From: Tridacna crocea
Taxonomy: Eukaryota > Mollusca > Bivalvia > Cardiida > Cardiidae
Reading direction: 5' to 3'
Length of the DNA: 64,000 nucleotides
NCBI GenBank assembly: GCA_943736015.1
Contig: OX031059.1
Span: 49,487,159-49,551,158 of the forward strand
Part shown: positions 50,831 to 61,808 of the stretch, piece after piece
Position numbering within the stretch: position 1 is the first letter of the stretch
Layout of the letters: each line of letters opens with the position of its first letter
Notes under the pieces: generated by a model
Told to the model about the DNA's origin: nothing
The model's database searches: none
What the model saw: only the letters and a program-made list of their open reading frames with translations
Position numbers and translations under genes: made by a program

Positions 50831-51310
50831 ACTCGATATTTGACCAATCAGGACATCGCATTTATTCTACCCGATGTCCTGCCTTGGTTTCTGCTATTTT
50901 GGCTCACAAATAAACGACTGTTAACGTTGGAAGAATGCAATTCTCTTTATTTATGTTGTGTTTTTAACGTTTGAATTAAAAAAAAAACTTAAAAAATGTG
51001 CTTTGCGAACGTATACCGATGACGTGAGATCACGCAGAGGCTATAGACAAGTTTAAATTGTGATGATTACTGAAAATTTGTACTTATGCAAAGAGCTGAT
51101 CAGCGCTGGATAACGGGTTAATTTAAAATATTCTATAATTTTTCCCCTTCTGAAAGATAAAACTGGAAAACAAAGGTAAAAATAGACCTATATGAAGTAT
51201 TAATAAAAAGAAAATACTTTTACTTGAATGTCTAACCTTGGTCAATAACCTATGCAAATCCAAAAAGTACAGTAGCCGCGTAACTTGTCACCAATGTTTC
51301 AATTTGACAT
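50831..51310. other. Unassigned sequence
   Basis: No exon, palindrome or repeat end was recognised. Confidence 0.35.
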
Positions 51311-52412
51311 TAAAGGTGGCCCTTCAGATTTTGGGACGAAAATTTTATAAAAATGCAAAAAAAAATCATCCTTATACTCCCATAGCTTTTTAATTTGCCT
51401 TCATAAACCCCAGTAAGCGAAAACCATCCGATAACACGAGAAACTAGAGATTTATTACGGACCAGTATGACACCAACGGGAGACACGTTCTATTTTTAGA
51501 TTAATAATTCTCTCATTTAAATACAGGAAAACACCGACAAAGTTTCAAACATCCGTCGGAAGAAGACATTACGGAAAATAATTATTACATGTTTGTTATG
51601 TAATGGAATGTAAGCGTTATCAGTCACGTGCCAGTCATTTGACACTCCCACAATGCTTTATTGATTTTTGGCCCGAAATCTAAAAATAGCTTAAGAGGCT
51701 ACGTAGCCTTTTGAGGGAATACCACCCCCCCAAAAAAAATTTGTAATTTTATGATTCTTATTTATTGATAATTTTTTAAGTTTTTTTCATATAAATTTCA
51801 ATGATATCTATTTTTTTTTTAAATTTGGTGTGATGTGAAAATTCTAAATACCCACCTTTAATCTTAAAGGTGGGTACTTAGAAATTTCACATCACACCAA
51901 ATCAAAAAATATATATATCACTGAAATTTATATGAAAAAACAATACTAATCGTCAATAATTAAGAATCATAAAATTACCCAAAAAATAATTTGTGATGGT
52001 ATTCCCTTAAAAGGCTACGTAGCCTCTTAAGCTATTTTTAGATTTCGCGCCAAAAATAAAAAATGCATCGTGGGAATGTTAGGTGACTGACACGTGACTA
52101 ATGACGCTTAAATTCCATTACATAACAAACATGTAAATATTTTTCATAATATCTTCTTCGGGCGCTATGTTTGAAGCTTCGTCTGTGTATTTCCAGTATG
52201 TACGTAAATGAGCGAGTTGTTCATGTAAAAATAGAACGTGTTTCCCGTCGATGTCGACCTTGGCCGTAGTAAATCTCTAATTTCTCGTGTGGTCGGATGG
52301 TTTTCGACTACTGGGGTTTTATGAATGACGATTGTAAGGCTTTTGGAGTATAAGGATAATACTTTTGCATTTTTGTAGAATTGTCGTCCCAAATTCTGAC
52401 GGGCCACCTTTA
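51311..52412. mobile_element. Inverted pair of K elements forming a 1.1 kb fold-back
   Basis: The first copy is 51311-51861, starting TAAAGGTGGCCCTTCAGA and ending CCCACCTTTAA. After two bases (TC) the second copy runs in the opposite direction to CCACCTTTAA at 52412. The arms match along most of their 550 bp with scattered differences. Confidence 0.82.
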
Positions 52413-52667
52413 ACCCATGGTGCATGAAGAATATGCTGAATGTGTACTGGGATCATATATAGATCTCTGATGTGTAGATAGAGATCAGATTGCAAATTAC
52501 ATGATGATTAGTCTTCCATTTAAAGTTCTTGCTGATTACAATATGCACTTTGACATGTAGTTCTTCCTCACTAGGAGTATATTTCAATTTCAAAAAAAAA
52601 GTCTAACTTCTGGTCTGGTGGAACTTGGAAATTTTTCTCTTGACTTAGCTTTAACCGTATCGTTTAT

Positions 52668-53815
52668 CCGTTTATCTCATAACGGGTTTTGACGACCCGT
52701 AGAAAGCTTTTAAAAGCATTGCGGAGAAAGGAGAACATGTTTGTAACCTTCATTTTATCCTTTTCTCACAGTGTTTTGTGCTCTTTCAAAAACAATAATA
52801 CAATACAATCACTTGTCCAAACATTCAGAACAGACCTATTGAATAATATCAGTCATATACGCCTACTTACCAACAATTTAGAAAATCGCCCGATTGGTGA
52901 GTCAGTACAAAATTTCATTACCTTTATGCAAGACTTTGCATTTAAAACGTTCGGAAAAAATTGGGAAGTACCAACAGGCCTATGCAATAAACAAAACAAA
53001 AACTGGTTTAATACTGAATGCTATGAGGCACGAAGGGAATTTGACAGAGCCAGAAACAAATATGTACGGAACAGAAATGATAATAATAGAAATATTTATA
53101 TTTCTAAAAAACAACAGTACAATAAAATTAAAATTAAATGTAAGAAGCAATATGCACGAAAAGAGGGACTTCGTGTATCAAAATTAGCAAAAAGTGATCC
53201 AAAAAAATTTTGGCAAAATATCAACTGGCAAGTTAAAAAAAAATCACAAAATCCAGAAAATATAACAATACATGATATGTATTATCATTTCAACAATTTG
53301 TACAGTGGTGAAAGTGTGGAAAATACTCCAACAAATGACACTCTTTTCGATAACATATCTGATGATTATCTTGATCAAAATTTTACAGAAATAGAAGTAA
53401 AAAATGCAGTGTTTTCACATACAAACGGCAAAAGTGCTGGTTCAGATCATCTGATTGCCGAAATATTTAAAAATTCATTCGACATTATAGGTCCTTTTCT
53501 GACAGCATTGTATAACACTGTATTCAATGAGGGCTGCTATCCAGAAAGCTGAGGGGGAAGGAATTATAGTACCGATATTCAAGGGAGGGAACTGCGAACC
53601 AAAACATTCCAGAGGGATAACTCTAAATAATATTATTTCTAAGATATATTCAAAATTACTCGTTACTAGACTAGACCGATGGTCTCAAATGCACACAAAA
53701 ATTGACTTTCAAAAACAAATTTCAAGTTTTGAATAATTTATTTTGTTGTCTGCAAATATTTGAGTTTGGATTGCTCCAGAAATTTTGTCATTTGATGACG
53801 AGTTTAAGTGGATTA
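52668..53815 (-). mobile_element. TTAA-HP copy split by a LINE fragment
   Basis: The left part has ACGGGTTTTGACGACCCG and a worn hairpin to 52795. The right part resumes at ACAAATTTCAAGTTTTG (53713) and ends GTCATTTGATGACGAG. The insertion occupies 52796-53706. Confidence 0.7.
52796..53706 (+). mobile_element. LINE (non-LTR retrotransposon) fragment, linker and front of reverse transcriptase
   Basis: An open frame to 53552 covers an endonuclease-RT linker (NKNWFNTECYEARREFDRAR, then SKLAKSDPKKFWQNI) and the start of RT (NGKSAGSDHLIAEIFKNS). After a frameshift and stop near 53550 the next frame reads EGIIVPIFKGGN and RGITLNNIISKIYSKLLVTRL. Catalytic YADD and the 3' end are absent. It is flanked by TTTCAAAAACAA at 52784 and 53707, a 12-bp duplication. 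Jockey/CR1/I-like; the clade is uncertain. It is broken and cannot move. Confidence 0.8.
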
Positions 53816-54540
53816 GCACATCTGCACATTAGCACAAAGGGTGTGTTGGTAAACTGTTAATTTGATATGAAGTGTGTTTGATTGTAAAGCAAATTAACGG
53901 TCTAATCAACTTGACCACCCGTTGTCATCAATATATCATAAGATAAAACAAACTACCGTCTATGATATTAACAATTTTCTTAATTGACAACACACTTAAC
54001 GCATTTTATGATCCATCAGACAACCCTTTTCCCCTTAACCTTATATTAAAATTTTTCATTAACTTAAACCTCTCTGTAGAATCAGACATTCTATAAACTT
54101 CTCGAAAGGTTTGTAATTCAGTGTTATTTAATTTGGTATGATGTTGAGATGACTTTACTAGCCCAACGAAAGCAATAAGTATCGTTAATTGTATTATTCT
54201 GTGGCAAAACGGAAACTTGTTCATGTTTTTTATATGTTCCAATTGGAATTCAAATTTTTGTTTCAACATGTAAATCTGTTACATTGTACGTCGCCCCCAT
54301 AATTCTCCCTTTTAATACATCTCAGTATGTAAATTAGTTAAGCATCTTTAAATTGCTTACTGAGAATTTATCATGGGTAGAAATATATGATTAAAATACT
54401 TTTTCCGGAATTTTATTGAGAAAAACAGTCATGACAGCACGATTTAAGTAGCCTATCTGCTATACTGTATATGTATTGACTACGTTTGTTTGTGAGACCT
54501 TGGCAACAGTAACTAAGGTGATCGGTTTATCTTATCAAGA
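53816..54540. other. Unassigned sequence
   Basis: A minus-strand open frame of 87 codons (54006-54269) has no family resemblance or codon pattern that convinces me. No repeat ends were seen. Confidence 0.3.
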
Positions 54541-54542
54541 CG

Positions 54543-54692
54543 GATCCATGTATTCAATCTCTTGAACAACATTGGTAGAGCTTCATTCAAGGAACATCCC
54601 TGCCAAGTTTCATCAAGATTGGTGCAGTGCTTTAGGAGAAGAAGATGTTTAAATAAATTGTGGACGACGCACATTGGGCTCAGGTGAGCTAA
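54543..54692 (+). mobile_element. H element, 3' part
   Basis: It has TCAATCTCTTGAACAAC, AGTTTCATCAAGATTGG and GGGCTCAGGTGAGCTAAA; most of the 3' hairpin is deleted. It ends about 90 bases before the CDC14 promoter candidate. Confidence 0.62.
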
Positions 54693-54779
54693 AAAGGCAG
54701 AAGATGTCAAGAAGTTACAACTAACTGATGTGATCGAACCTGCCCCTTCTGCAGACTCCATTTCAAGTCAAGGCGGATA

Positions 54780-55262
54780 ACAACACCTGCGGGTAAAAAT
54801 TGACTGTCACAAATTATTTCCCTTTACGATTAAGATTGTAAACATTCGGCATGTTTTTACTTGATTGTGAGTCAAGCTTTTCTATTGGCTGTAATTTGAA
54901 TCGTCATGACGACAATTGTTGTGAAGATTTCAATTGGCGCAGACTGGACCACGTGACGTATTCTTGCTCTAGTTCGATTTCAAACATGGCCGTCATTGAC
55001 AAGTTTGTACCTGGAGCAATGTAGTGTTTTTAAACTTACCGAAAGGTGGATGTTTTTAAAACAATGTACTAGCCATGATAAGTTAGTGGGGAGGTATTTA
55101 AAAGGAACTGTAACCTATATGAGGCTGTATAGGTCTTTTATATCGTAAATTGTCTTGGAACTCTATTGGGACTCGAATTTTGGAAAATTGATAAAAATTC
55201 CCTATTTTCCAGTGTTGTGAAACTATCAAGAAACCTATTTAAAAGACTTACATTGAGAACTG
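54780..55262 (+). promoter_or_regulatory. CDC14 promoter and 5' UTR candidate with a short uORF
   Basis: This repeat-poor stretch lies just upstream of CDC14 exon 1. It contains two inverted CCAAT motifs (ATTGG at 54884-54888 and 54933-54937) and a fused E-box/CRE-like CACGTGACGTA at 54950-54960. An upstream ORF at 54986-55024 encodes MAVIDKFVPGAM and overlaps an ACATGGCCG stretch like a YY1 site. An in-frame TGA at 55254-55256 precedes the main ATG. The transcription start was not located. Confidence 0.5.
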
Positions 55263-55314
55263 ATGATGGCCGACGAAAACGATATAATCGGCAGCGCATC
55301 CGAGTTTATTAAAG
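55263..55314 (+). CDS. CDC14: CDC14 coding exon 1
   Basis: Two adjacent in-frame ATGs (55263 and 55266) begin it. It ends AAAG before GTAAGA, phase 1. It encodes [17 protein letters not shown]. Confidence 0.88.
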
Positions 55315-58300
55315 GTAAGATTGATTTGAGATAAATGTGGATACCGGTATTGTTTTGACAACAGATTTGCGCTGTCAAATTACCTGACCTTGATTATCTG
55401 TTACCTTTCTTCCACTTTACTGTAAATATGCTATCGTGTCAATTTTGGTTTAATTGTAGAGAGAGTGATTAAGAGACTCATATTCATTCAAGTATGAGGT
55501 TTTATTGCAATTTAATCTACTTTTTTAGTATTGAAAATCAGCTTTAAAGAGATAAATAAAAAAATATGTAGACTATGACAAAACAGTAACACTAGTAGTA
55601 GTAATGGTAACGGGCTTGTTCGTCCCTGGGCTTGTTCGTCCGAGCTTGTTCGTCTGGGCTTGTTCGTCCCAACTGATTTCTCGTTGATCCGGGCTTGTTC
55701 GTCCCAACTTATGTATCTGCCAACATAATATTATTAACCAAAGTTGATTATAGCTGTACAAAAAAGATCCCCATCACCTTTATAGAAGAAACCAAAGTGA
55801 AAGAAATGTGGTATCCATGGTCGTGACGTAGAGCATCGGCCTCGTAACCAAAATGTCCTGAGTTTGATTCCCGGGAGCGGGTGTCAACTTAAGGATTTAT
55901 CATCAGCTCACACATTCGGCGCGAGCAGTGGTGTAGTTCCCAGGAAGCAGAATCGAGAGAGATTAGTATAACTTGTCAGAACTTGTTTCTCAATCGATGT
56001 AAAATAGATATTTTTAAACTAAACTAAGTAAAAGAAAAAAATATCAATGGTGTCATTTCCATCGTTACATTTAGAGAAGAAACTAAAGTAAATGAGAAAT
56101 GCCAATGACGTCATCCCCAACATGGTATTTAGGAAAGATATTAAATAAATCATATATACATACATGTACATGAAGATATGGATTTTCAGTAAATATTGTA
56201 ATGTAAGGCCGTTAGTCTAGGCAAGAGGCGATGCAGAGACATTGTGTGTTAAAGTCTTGAATCATTAATTCAGTTTCTGTTCTGTTCAAAATACGACTTC
56301 AAGTGAGGCAAAAACAAAGCATAAGTAAGTTTTGTTCAAAGTACTTGCGTGTTAAAAATAAAAGTTTACTTTGGAGGGCACATAGCGATTATATTTCAAT
56401 AAGATCGAAACGGTGGTGCGGGACGAACAAGCCAGGACGAATGAGCCCGGGTGAATAAGCCCAAGGATGAACTGGTTTTGGGACGAACAAGCCCGGAACC
56501 CTAGTAATAGCTGCAGGGTGAACTGCATTTTAGCAAACATATATAGGTAACGGGCTTGTTCGTCCCTGGGCTTGTTCGCCCGGGCTTGTTCGTCAGGGCT
56601 CATTCGTCCGGGCTTGTTCGTCCCAACTGATTTCACGTTGATCTGGGCTTGTTCGCCCCAACTTATGTATCTGCCAACCAAAGTGTCCATAGTGAATTCT
56701 TCACTGATTTTGAAAAGGTTGTAACTGCGCATTATTTCCTTCCATTTTACTCAACCAAAGTTAATTATAACTGTACAAAAAAGATCCCCATCACGTTTAT
56801 AGAAGAAACCAAAGTGAAAGAAATGTGGTATCTGTGGTCGTGACGTTCCCAGGAAGCAGAATTGAGAGAGATTAGTATAACTTGTCAGAACTTGTTTCTC
56901 AATCGATGTAAAATAAATATTTTTAAACTAAACTAAGTAAAAGAAAAAATCAATGGTGTCATTCCCATCGTTACATTTAGAGAAGAAAGTAAAGTAAATG
57001 AAAAATGCCAATGACGTCATCCCCAACATGGTATTTAGGAAAGAAATTAAATAAATCATATATACATACATGTACATGTACATATGGATTTTCAATAAAT
57101 ATTGTCATGTAAGGCCGCTAGTCTAGGCAATAGGTGATGCAGAGACATTGTAAGTTAGTCTTGAATCATTAATTCAGTTTCTGTTCTATTCAAAATACGA
57201 ATTTGGTTCCATTCGATGGCACTCAGCTTCGAGATCGACTGGTAGTCTTTACCAAACCTCATTTAATTTGTGTTTAAAACTATTTTCAGTTTCACCTAAA
57301 ATTAGATCCTCATACAGGGTAATCCAATCTTCAATGACTCTTTTTCATCTTTGGGAGCATCAAATTCAATTTTTTCTCAGGTTGTTGAAAAGCCTTTGGT
57401 CGTGTCTCCTGGTGTTATATGGTTTGTTCCTTGATAACAGTTTATTTTTGTCAACTGTGAAAGCCTTGGTGAATTTTATATGTACTGTTGTTTTCCTCCT
57501 ATATTCTAATGTAAGCAGACGAAGAATCCTGAAAGCAATTGTTGGAGGAAGATCTTTAATTTTTGGTATTAATTTTGTAGCACTTTGTGGAACATTTTCA
57601 ATTTTGAGTAATCTGTCTTTTTTAAATTTTATTGCCAAGGTTAAACTACCATAAATCTAAAATCTGCCATACAAGAATGGGCTACTTTAAACAAGCCCAA
57701 CCAGGCCAAGGTTGGTAGTTTATATATATTTGAACGAAATACTGTGTTAATATTCTTTAGTATTAAATCCCAAAGGTTTAAAGGTGTGTATTTAGAATTT
57801 TCACATGTCACCAAATTAAAAAATATATATGTCACTGAAGTTTATATGAAAAAACAATACAAATCATCAGTAATTAAGAATCATAAAGTTACCAAAAAAA
57901 AAAATTTTTTTTGGTGGTATTCCCTTAAAAGGCTACGTAGCCTCTTAAGCTATTTTTAAATTTCCCACCAAAATCAGAAAACCATTGTGGGAATGTTAAG
58001 TGAATTGCACATGACTAATGACTATTAAATTCCATAACATAACAAACATGTAATTATTTTCCATGATGTCTAGAACTTTGGATGCTATGTTTGAAGCTTC
58101 GTCTGTATATTTCCGGTATGTAAATGAGCGAGTTGCTCATGTAAAAATAGACCGTGCAGAGTTCCCGATCACGCAAAATCGTGCGTGAAACACGTATAAA
58201 TGAAATAAAACACGTACAAAATTGCAAACCTATACGTGAAATCACGCACAAAAAATAAAGAAGAAGATCGAACAAAAATCAAGCAGGAAACGCTTGCATA

Positions 58301-61300
58301 GAACGGCTCACGTAAGTGCGATTTTCGGAAAATATAAATCATCAGAAAAATTTTGGATTTCCAGCTTTCTATTTTTAGAACATTTACATGGTCGGCGAAC
58401 TCGGTCTTTATCATCGCGATCAATTATATTGCAGACTGGGACCCGTTTGTTTCCAAAAAAGTCCTTAATTCAGCTCCCCTCTATTTAACGCAGTCGGTAA
58501 AAAGCCTTTTGTCGATGTCAGCGTCTTTCGTCTGTAAACCCACATATTGAGAATAGCTCGGAAATATACTATAGACGCTTTCAGGTTTCAGAATTCGGGT
58601 TCACGTAAGCAAGCAAGGTACACTAGTTGTAGAACCATTCAAAATTTAGTAAAGAGAGTTCATTTATTGCAGAAATACTTATCCATAGTTAAACGGACAC
58701 GAAAAAATGATCGGTCCAAAAAACGCGGAAACCCATGACACAACAAAATGCCCCTTTTTACATTGTCCGATCACAGTCACTTCATACTGTTTTTTCAGCT
58801 TTTAATGGGTGTAAGCTGTAAATTTCCACAAATATCTGGATATAACACTTTTTTGGTGCAAATCATCAGTATGGATTGCTTTGAGAATCATTATTGTCAT
58901 ACCCTCAAATATGAAATCTAGCTGCCCCCCCCCCCCCTTTCCAGGTTTACAACTTAAGGGGTAAGTGTACCCCAGAAATAAAAAGCTAGTAGGAACATTG
59001 CATATTGAATACAGGAGTTTTCAGTCAGAATTCGACAATGATTAATGTAGATAAGGCATGTGGAAAGATGAGCATATAAACTACTAGTTTGCCAAACAAT
59101 TCTTTAAGTGTCAATTACATTTAAAAATGTTCATTTACATACTAGATCTATATGATTGTTCTGCATTGGATCAAAAATGAGGCATTAAGTAAACAATTTA
59201 GAATTGAGGGCATACTAGTTTCACTCTGAATTCGTACCCCCATTTTTTTTCTTATACCCCCATTTTTCATTTGTAGGGGGTACAAAACCCCCAAGTAAAA
59301 TTTTCAGTGGAAACACTGCCGTGTTTCCCTTCAGTGTTGACCTGGGCTGTAGTAAATCTCTAATTTATCTAGTTGTCGGATGGTTTTCGACTACTGGGGT
59401 TTAATGAATGGAAATCATAAGGCTTTGGGAGTATAAGAATGATTTTTTTGCATTTTTGTAAACTTTTCGTCCAAAAATCTGAAGGGCCACCTTTAATGGA
59501 TAATGCTTTTAACTCTTTACCACACAATCCCTATTTTTGACGCCCCTAAGGAAGAAGCCTTTTGAAAAAATTATGGGAAAAGGAGAAAATGCTGGTAACC
59601 AGCATTTTCTCCTTTTCCCACAAAGTTTTCTACCCTATCAAAGCAAAATAGCACCATTTGAGCCACTTTGAAATTGTCGTCTGCAAATGCTTCCAATCAT
59701 GATAGGTCTAAAATTTTTCTGTGTGGTAATGGATTAAAAAAGTCTTTGGTGGGAAAAACAGAAAATTAATGCTGATGAACAGCATAATTATTTACTTTTT
59801 CTTGCCTTGTTTAGCCATTATGTCAAAGGCAATTTCTGTGCTTTTGAACTGGAAAAATTCCAAAGTTTTGTCATTTGATAGAGAATCAAACAACCTTATA
59901 TGAGCACTTCAAATAACATTTTCATGTTTTATATCTTACAGACAGACTGTACTTCGCTACACTGCGAACAAGGCCGAGATCTTCAGCACACACCCATTAT
60001 TTCTGTATTGATGATGAGCTTGTATACGAGAAGTAAGTTTGAGAAATTTGACAGAAAACAAAAATATTATTTTGGTAGAAAAAGAGAATTAGGTTGAAGC
60101 CTCAATGGCGGAAGATTTTAAAAAGAATTTTGCAGATAAGTATCAGTAATAGATAGAAGCTGAAGACGAAAGAGTAGCTACATGTACATGTAGGTAGCTG
60201 GGAGAGAACAGTTAACCCATTACCACACAATCCCTACTTTTGACACTACTGAAGAAGAAGCCTTTAGAAAACATTGTGGTTAGCAGCATTTTCTCCTTTT
60301 CCCACAATGTTTTCTACCCTTCGCAAAACAAATTTCAAATTTTCAATCACTTTTATTTTGTTTTACCTGCAAATACTTTCAATTTGGACAAGCCTAAAAT
60401 ACTGTTGTTTGGTATGAGTACTGTTAACTTTTTAAATCCTTGTCTAAAGTCAGGAAAACAGGATTCTGAAGAAGAGACTTTATGAAATACATGTATATCA
60501 TACAATTGATGAACTAGGTTTGTAATCTAAAGGTAAAAGTGTTTACCTTAATGCTCTCATTTTATTTTAAGAATTACATTTCCATTATTTCGTTAATTTA
60601 TCTTTATCCTGCATGAGTTACTTTAAGTGTATTATTTTGGAGAGAGTAGGTCAAGATCAGTCTATGCATGCATGCTGTCTGATGTTGGTTGTATGGAACA
60701 GTTCTTGGCCTGTGTTGCTATTAAACCTTATAGGGCTGAATAAACCAAACACTTTTTGTTTAGAAATAAATCCCAAATAATTGCAGTTTTAAATTAGCTT
60801 TTTTCCCCCATGATGTCTAGTAAAGCAGATAGTGTTGACTTGTCTTGAACAAAGATTGGACTGCACTTTGATCTTGATCTAAACAGGCTGCAAAGGCATT
60901 AATTTATAGTTGGGAAAGGCACATATAGGTTTTAATGTTGCAAATGTGCACTGTCCCATTTAATCCATTACCACACAATCCCTAAATCGCAGCTTTAGGG
61001 GTTGCTTTTTTCTCCAAAAAGGGCAGGCAGTAAAGGAACTTAATCATTTAATACATGTACTAGCCAAAATCTTTGTACAAATCACACAAATAAGATCAAT
61101 TAACTCTTTACCAAACAATCCCTGATTTTTACAACCCTGAGAAAAAAGCCCTTTGATAACATTGTGGGAAAAGGAGAAAATGCTGTTTTCCAGCATTAAA
61201 TTTTCTCCCTTTTGCACAATATTTTCTACCCTTCTAGAAACAAATTTCAATTTCTTAACCAAGAGAGATTAGTATAAATTGTAAGAACTTGTTTCTCAAT

Positions 61301-61577
61301 CGATGTAAAGTAAATATGTTTTTAAAAACTAAATAAAACTGATTTCTGAGTTATGTTTATTTTTGTCATCAGCAAGTGCTTTCAGTTTCGACCAGTCTAA
61401 AATTTTGTTGTTGGTATATGGTTAAGCAAGGGATGAGCCAATAAATTTGCCAAAAGTCTTCTTGATTGTGATGATTAATTACTTTTTTTTTTCTCTTTAA
61501 GTTTTTATGCCGATTTTGGACCTCTTAACTTGGCTATGCTGTACAGATATTGCTGTAAATTAAATAAGAAATTAAAG
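55263..61577 (+). CDS. CDC14: CDC14 dual-specificity phosphatase, 5' part (three coding exons, continues past the window)
   Basis: The three exons join into 73 residues: [38 protein letters not shown] with [10 protein letters not shown], and [19 protein letters not shown] with LNKKLK. This aligns almost residue for residue with the start of human CDC14A/B ([39 protein letters not shown]). It is the N-terminal DSP-like A domain. CDC14 removes proline-directed phosphates and acts in mitotic exit, cytokinesis and cilia (family knowledge). The catalytic HCKAGLGRTG part lies beyond the window. Both introns are GT-AG. Intron 1 (4.6 kb) holds a tandem duplication, a LINE tail and an interrupted AAAGGTGG element; intron 2 holds TTAA-HP copies. 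Whether this is CDC14A- or B-like cannot be told; invertebrates usually have one gene. Confidence 0.92.
55598..57200 (+). repeat. Tandem duplication in CDC14 intron 1
   Basis: Copy 1 is about 55598-56300 and copy 2 about 56545-57200. Both run from GGTAACGGGCTTGTTCGTCC to TTAATTCAGTTTCTGTTC with few differences. Copy 1 has about 110 extra bases containing a tRNA-like SINE head; copy 2 has about 70 bases missing from copy 1. Each begins with a GGGCTTGTTCGTCC minisatellite (five to six units). An inverted run of the same unit (56418-56505) lies between them. Confidence 0.72.
55810..56015 (+). repeat. tRNA-headed SINE within duplication copy 1
   Basis: GACGTAGAGCATCGGCC and GAGTTTGATTCCCGG are pol III-like boxes; the tail contains GATTAGTATAACTTGTCAG and CTCAATCGATGTAAAAT, shared with 56860-56930 and 61256-61341. 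Confidence 0.5.
57256..57640 (-). mobile_element. LINE 3' coding end, CR1/Jockey-like, degraded
   Basis: Minus-strand text encodes [45 protein letters not shown] and, in another frame, [15 protein letters not shown] then stop. This is the familiar LINE C-terminus (QRRATKLIPE..TLEYRR..NSFKNRLDKFW). The frame changes at least once, so it is dead. Confidence 0.75.
57779..59495 (-). mobile_element. K element interrupted by a 1.16 kb insertion
   Basis: The K part is 57779-58156 plus 59319-59495, about 555 bp, matching the arms at 51311-52412. The break falls inside GACCGTGTTTCCC. Confidence 0.78.
58157..59318. mobile_element. Unclassified insertion with CCGTG duplication
   Basis: CCGTG flanks both sides (58152-58156 and 59319-59323). 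The ends CAGAGTTCCC and GGAAACACTG are imperfect inverted repeats. It has ACACGTA-rich text near the left, a C-run at 58926 and two copies of TACCCCCATTTTT near 59235. It encodes nothing recognisable. Confidence 0.6.
59509..59737 (-). mobile_element. TTAA-HP copy, CDC14 intron 1
   Basis: Both TTAA ends are intact and the hairpin nearly perfect apart from AATTATGGG / CCCACAAAG. Confidence 0.85.
59942..60032 (+). CDS. CDC14: CDC14 coding exon 2
   Basis: It follows ATCTTACAG and ends before GTAAGT in phase 2. It encodes [20 protein letters not shown] then [10 protein letters not shown]. Confidence 0.94.
60212..60427 (-). mobile_element. TTAA-HP copy, CDC14 intron 2
   Basis: The left inner hairpin arm is deleted (CATTGTGG then TTAGCAGC); the right end is damaged. 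Confidence 0.78.
60428..61099. other. CDC14 intron 2, mostly unassigned
   Basis: A left-end fragment of TTAA-HP (CCATTACCACACAATCCC) sits at 60964-60985. Otherwise nothing was seen. Confidence 0.4.
61100..61425 (-). mobile_element. TTAA-HP copy with a SINE tail inserted
   Basis: The host unit is split at 61256-61341 by an 86-bp SINE tail (GATTAGTATAAATTG, CTCAATCGATGTAAAGT). The flanks carry ATTTCT on both sides, a 6-bp duplication. Confidence 0.78.
61502..61577 (+). CDS. CDC14: CDC14 coding exon 3
   Basis: It follows CTCTTTAAG and ends before GTAAGC in phase 0. It encodes [20 protein letters not shown] then NKKLK. Confidence 0.94.
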
Positions 61578-61626
61578 GTAAGCAAGATCATTTTTGTTGA
61601 CCTCTTACACAATCATTAACCCCTAC

Positions 61627-61720
61627 ACTCTTTACCACACAATCCCGACTTTTAAGGACCCTGAGAAATAAGCGTATGGAAAACATTGTGGGAAAAGGAG
61701 AAAAAGCTGGTAACCATTTT
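61627..61720 (-). mobile_element. TTAA-HP left half, after CDC14 exon 3
   Basis: CTCTTTACCACACAATCCCG through the left hairpin arm to GGTAACC; the rest is lost. Confidence 0.7.
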
Positions 61721-61808
61721 TTGTTCGAGTGGTTTAACATCAGTTGTTGTTTTGCATGTTTGTAAAAAAATGTCAACAAATACCAAAAATTCCTGTGCAT
61801 TGAAGGCT

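Noticed and set aside
52689-53552. A single 287-codon protein
   Set aside because: Its first 35 or so codons come from the TTAA-HP unit and the rest from the inserted LINE fragment; the join is an accident of insertion.
55573-56732. Peptides rich in GRTSPDEQA / TNKP repeats
   Set aside because: They translate the GGGCTTGTTCGTCC minisatellite in reverse; no start, splice or homology supports a protein.
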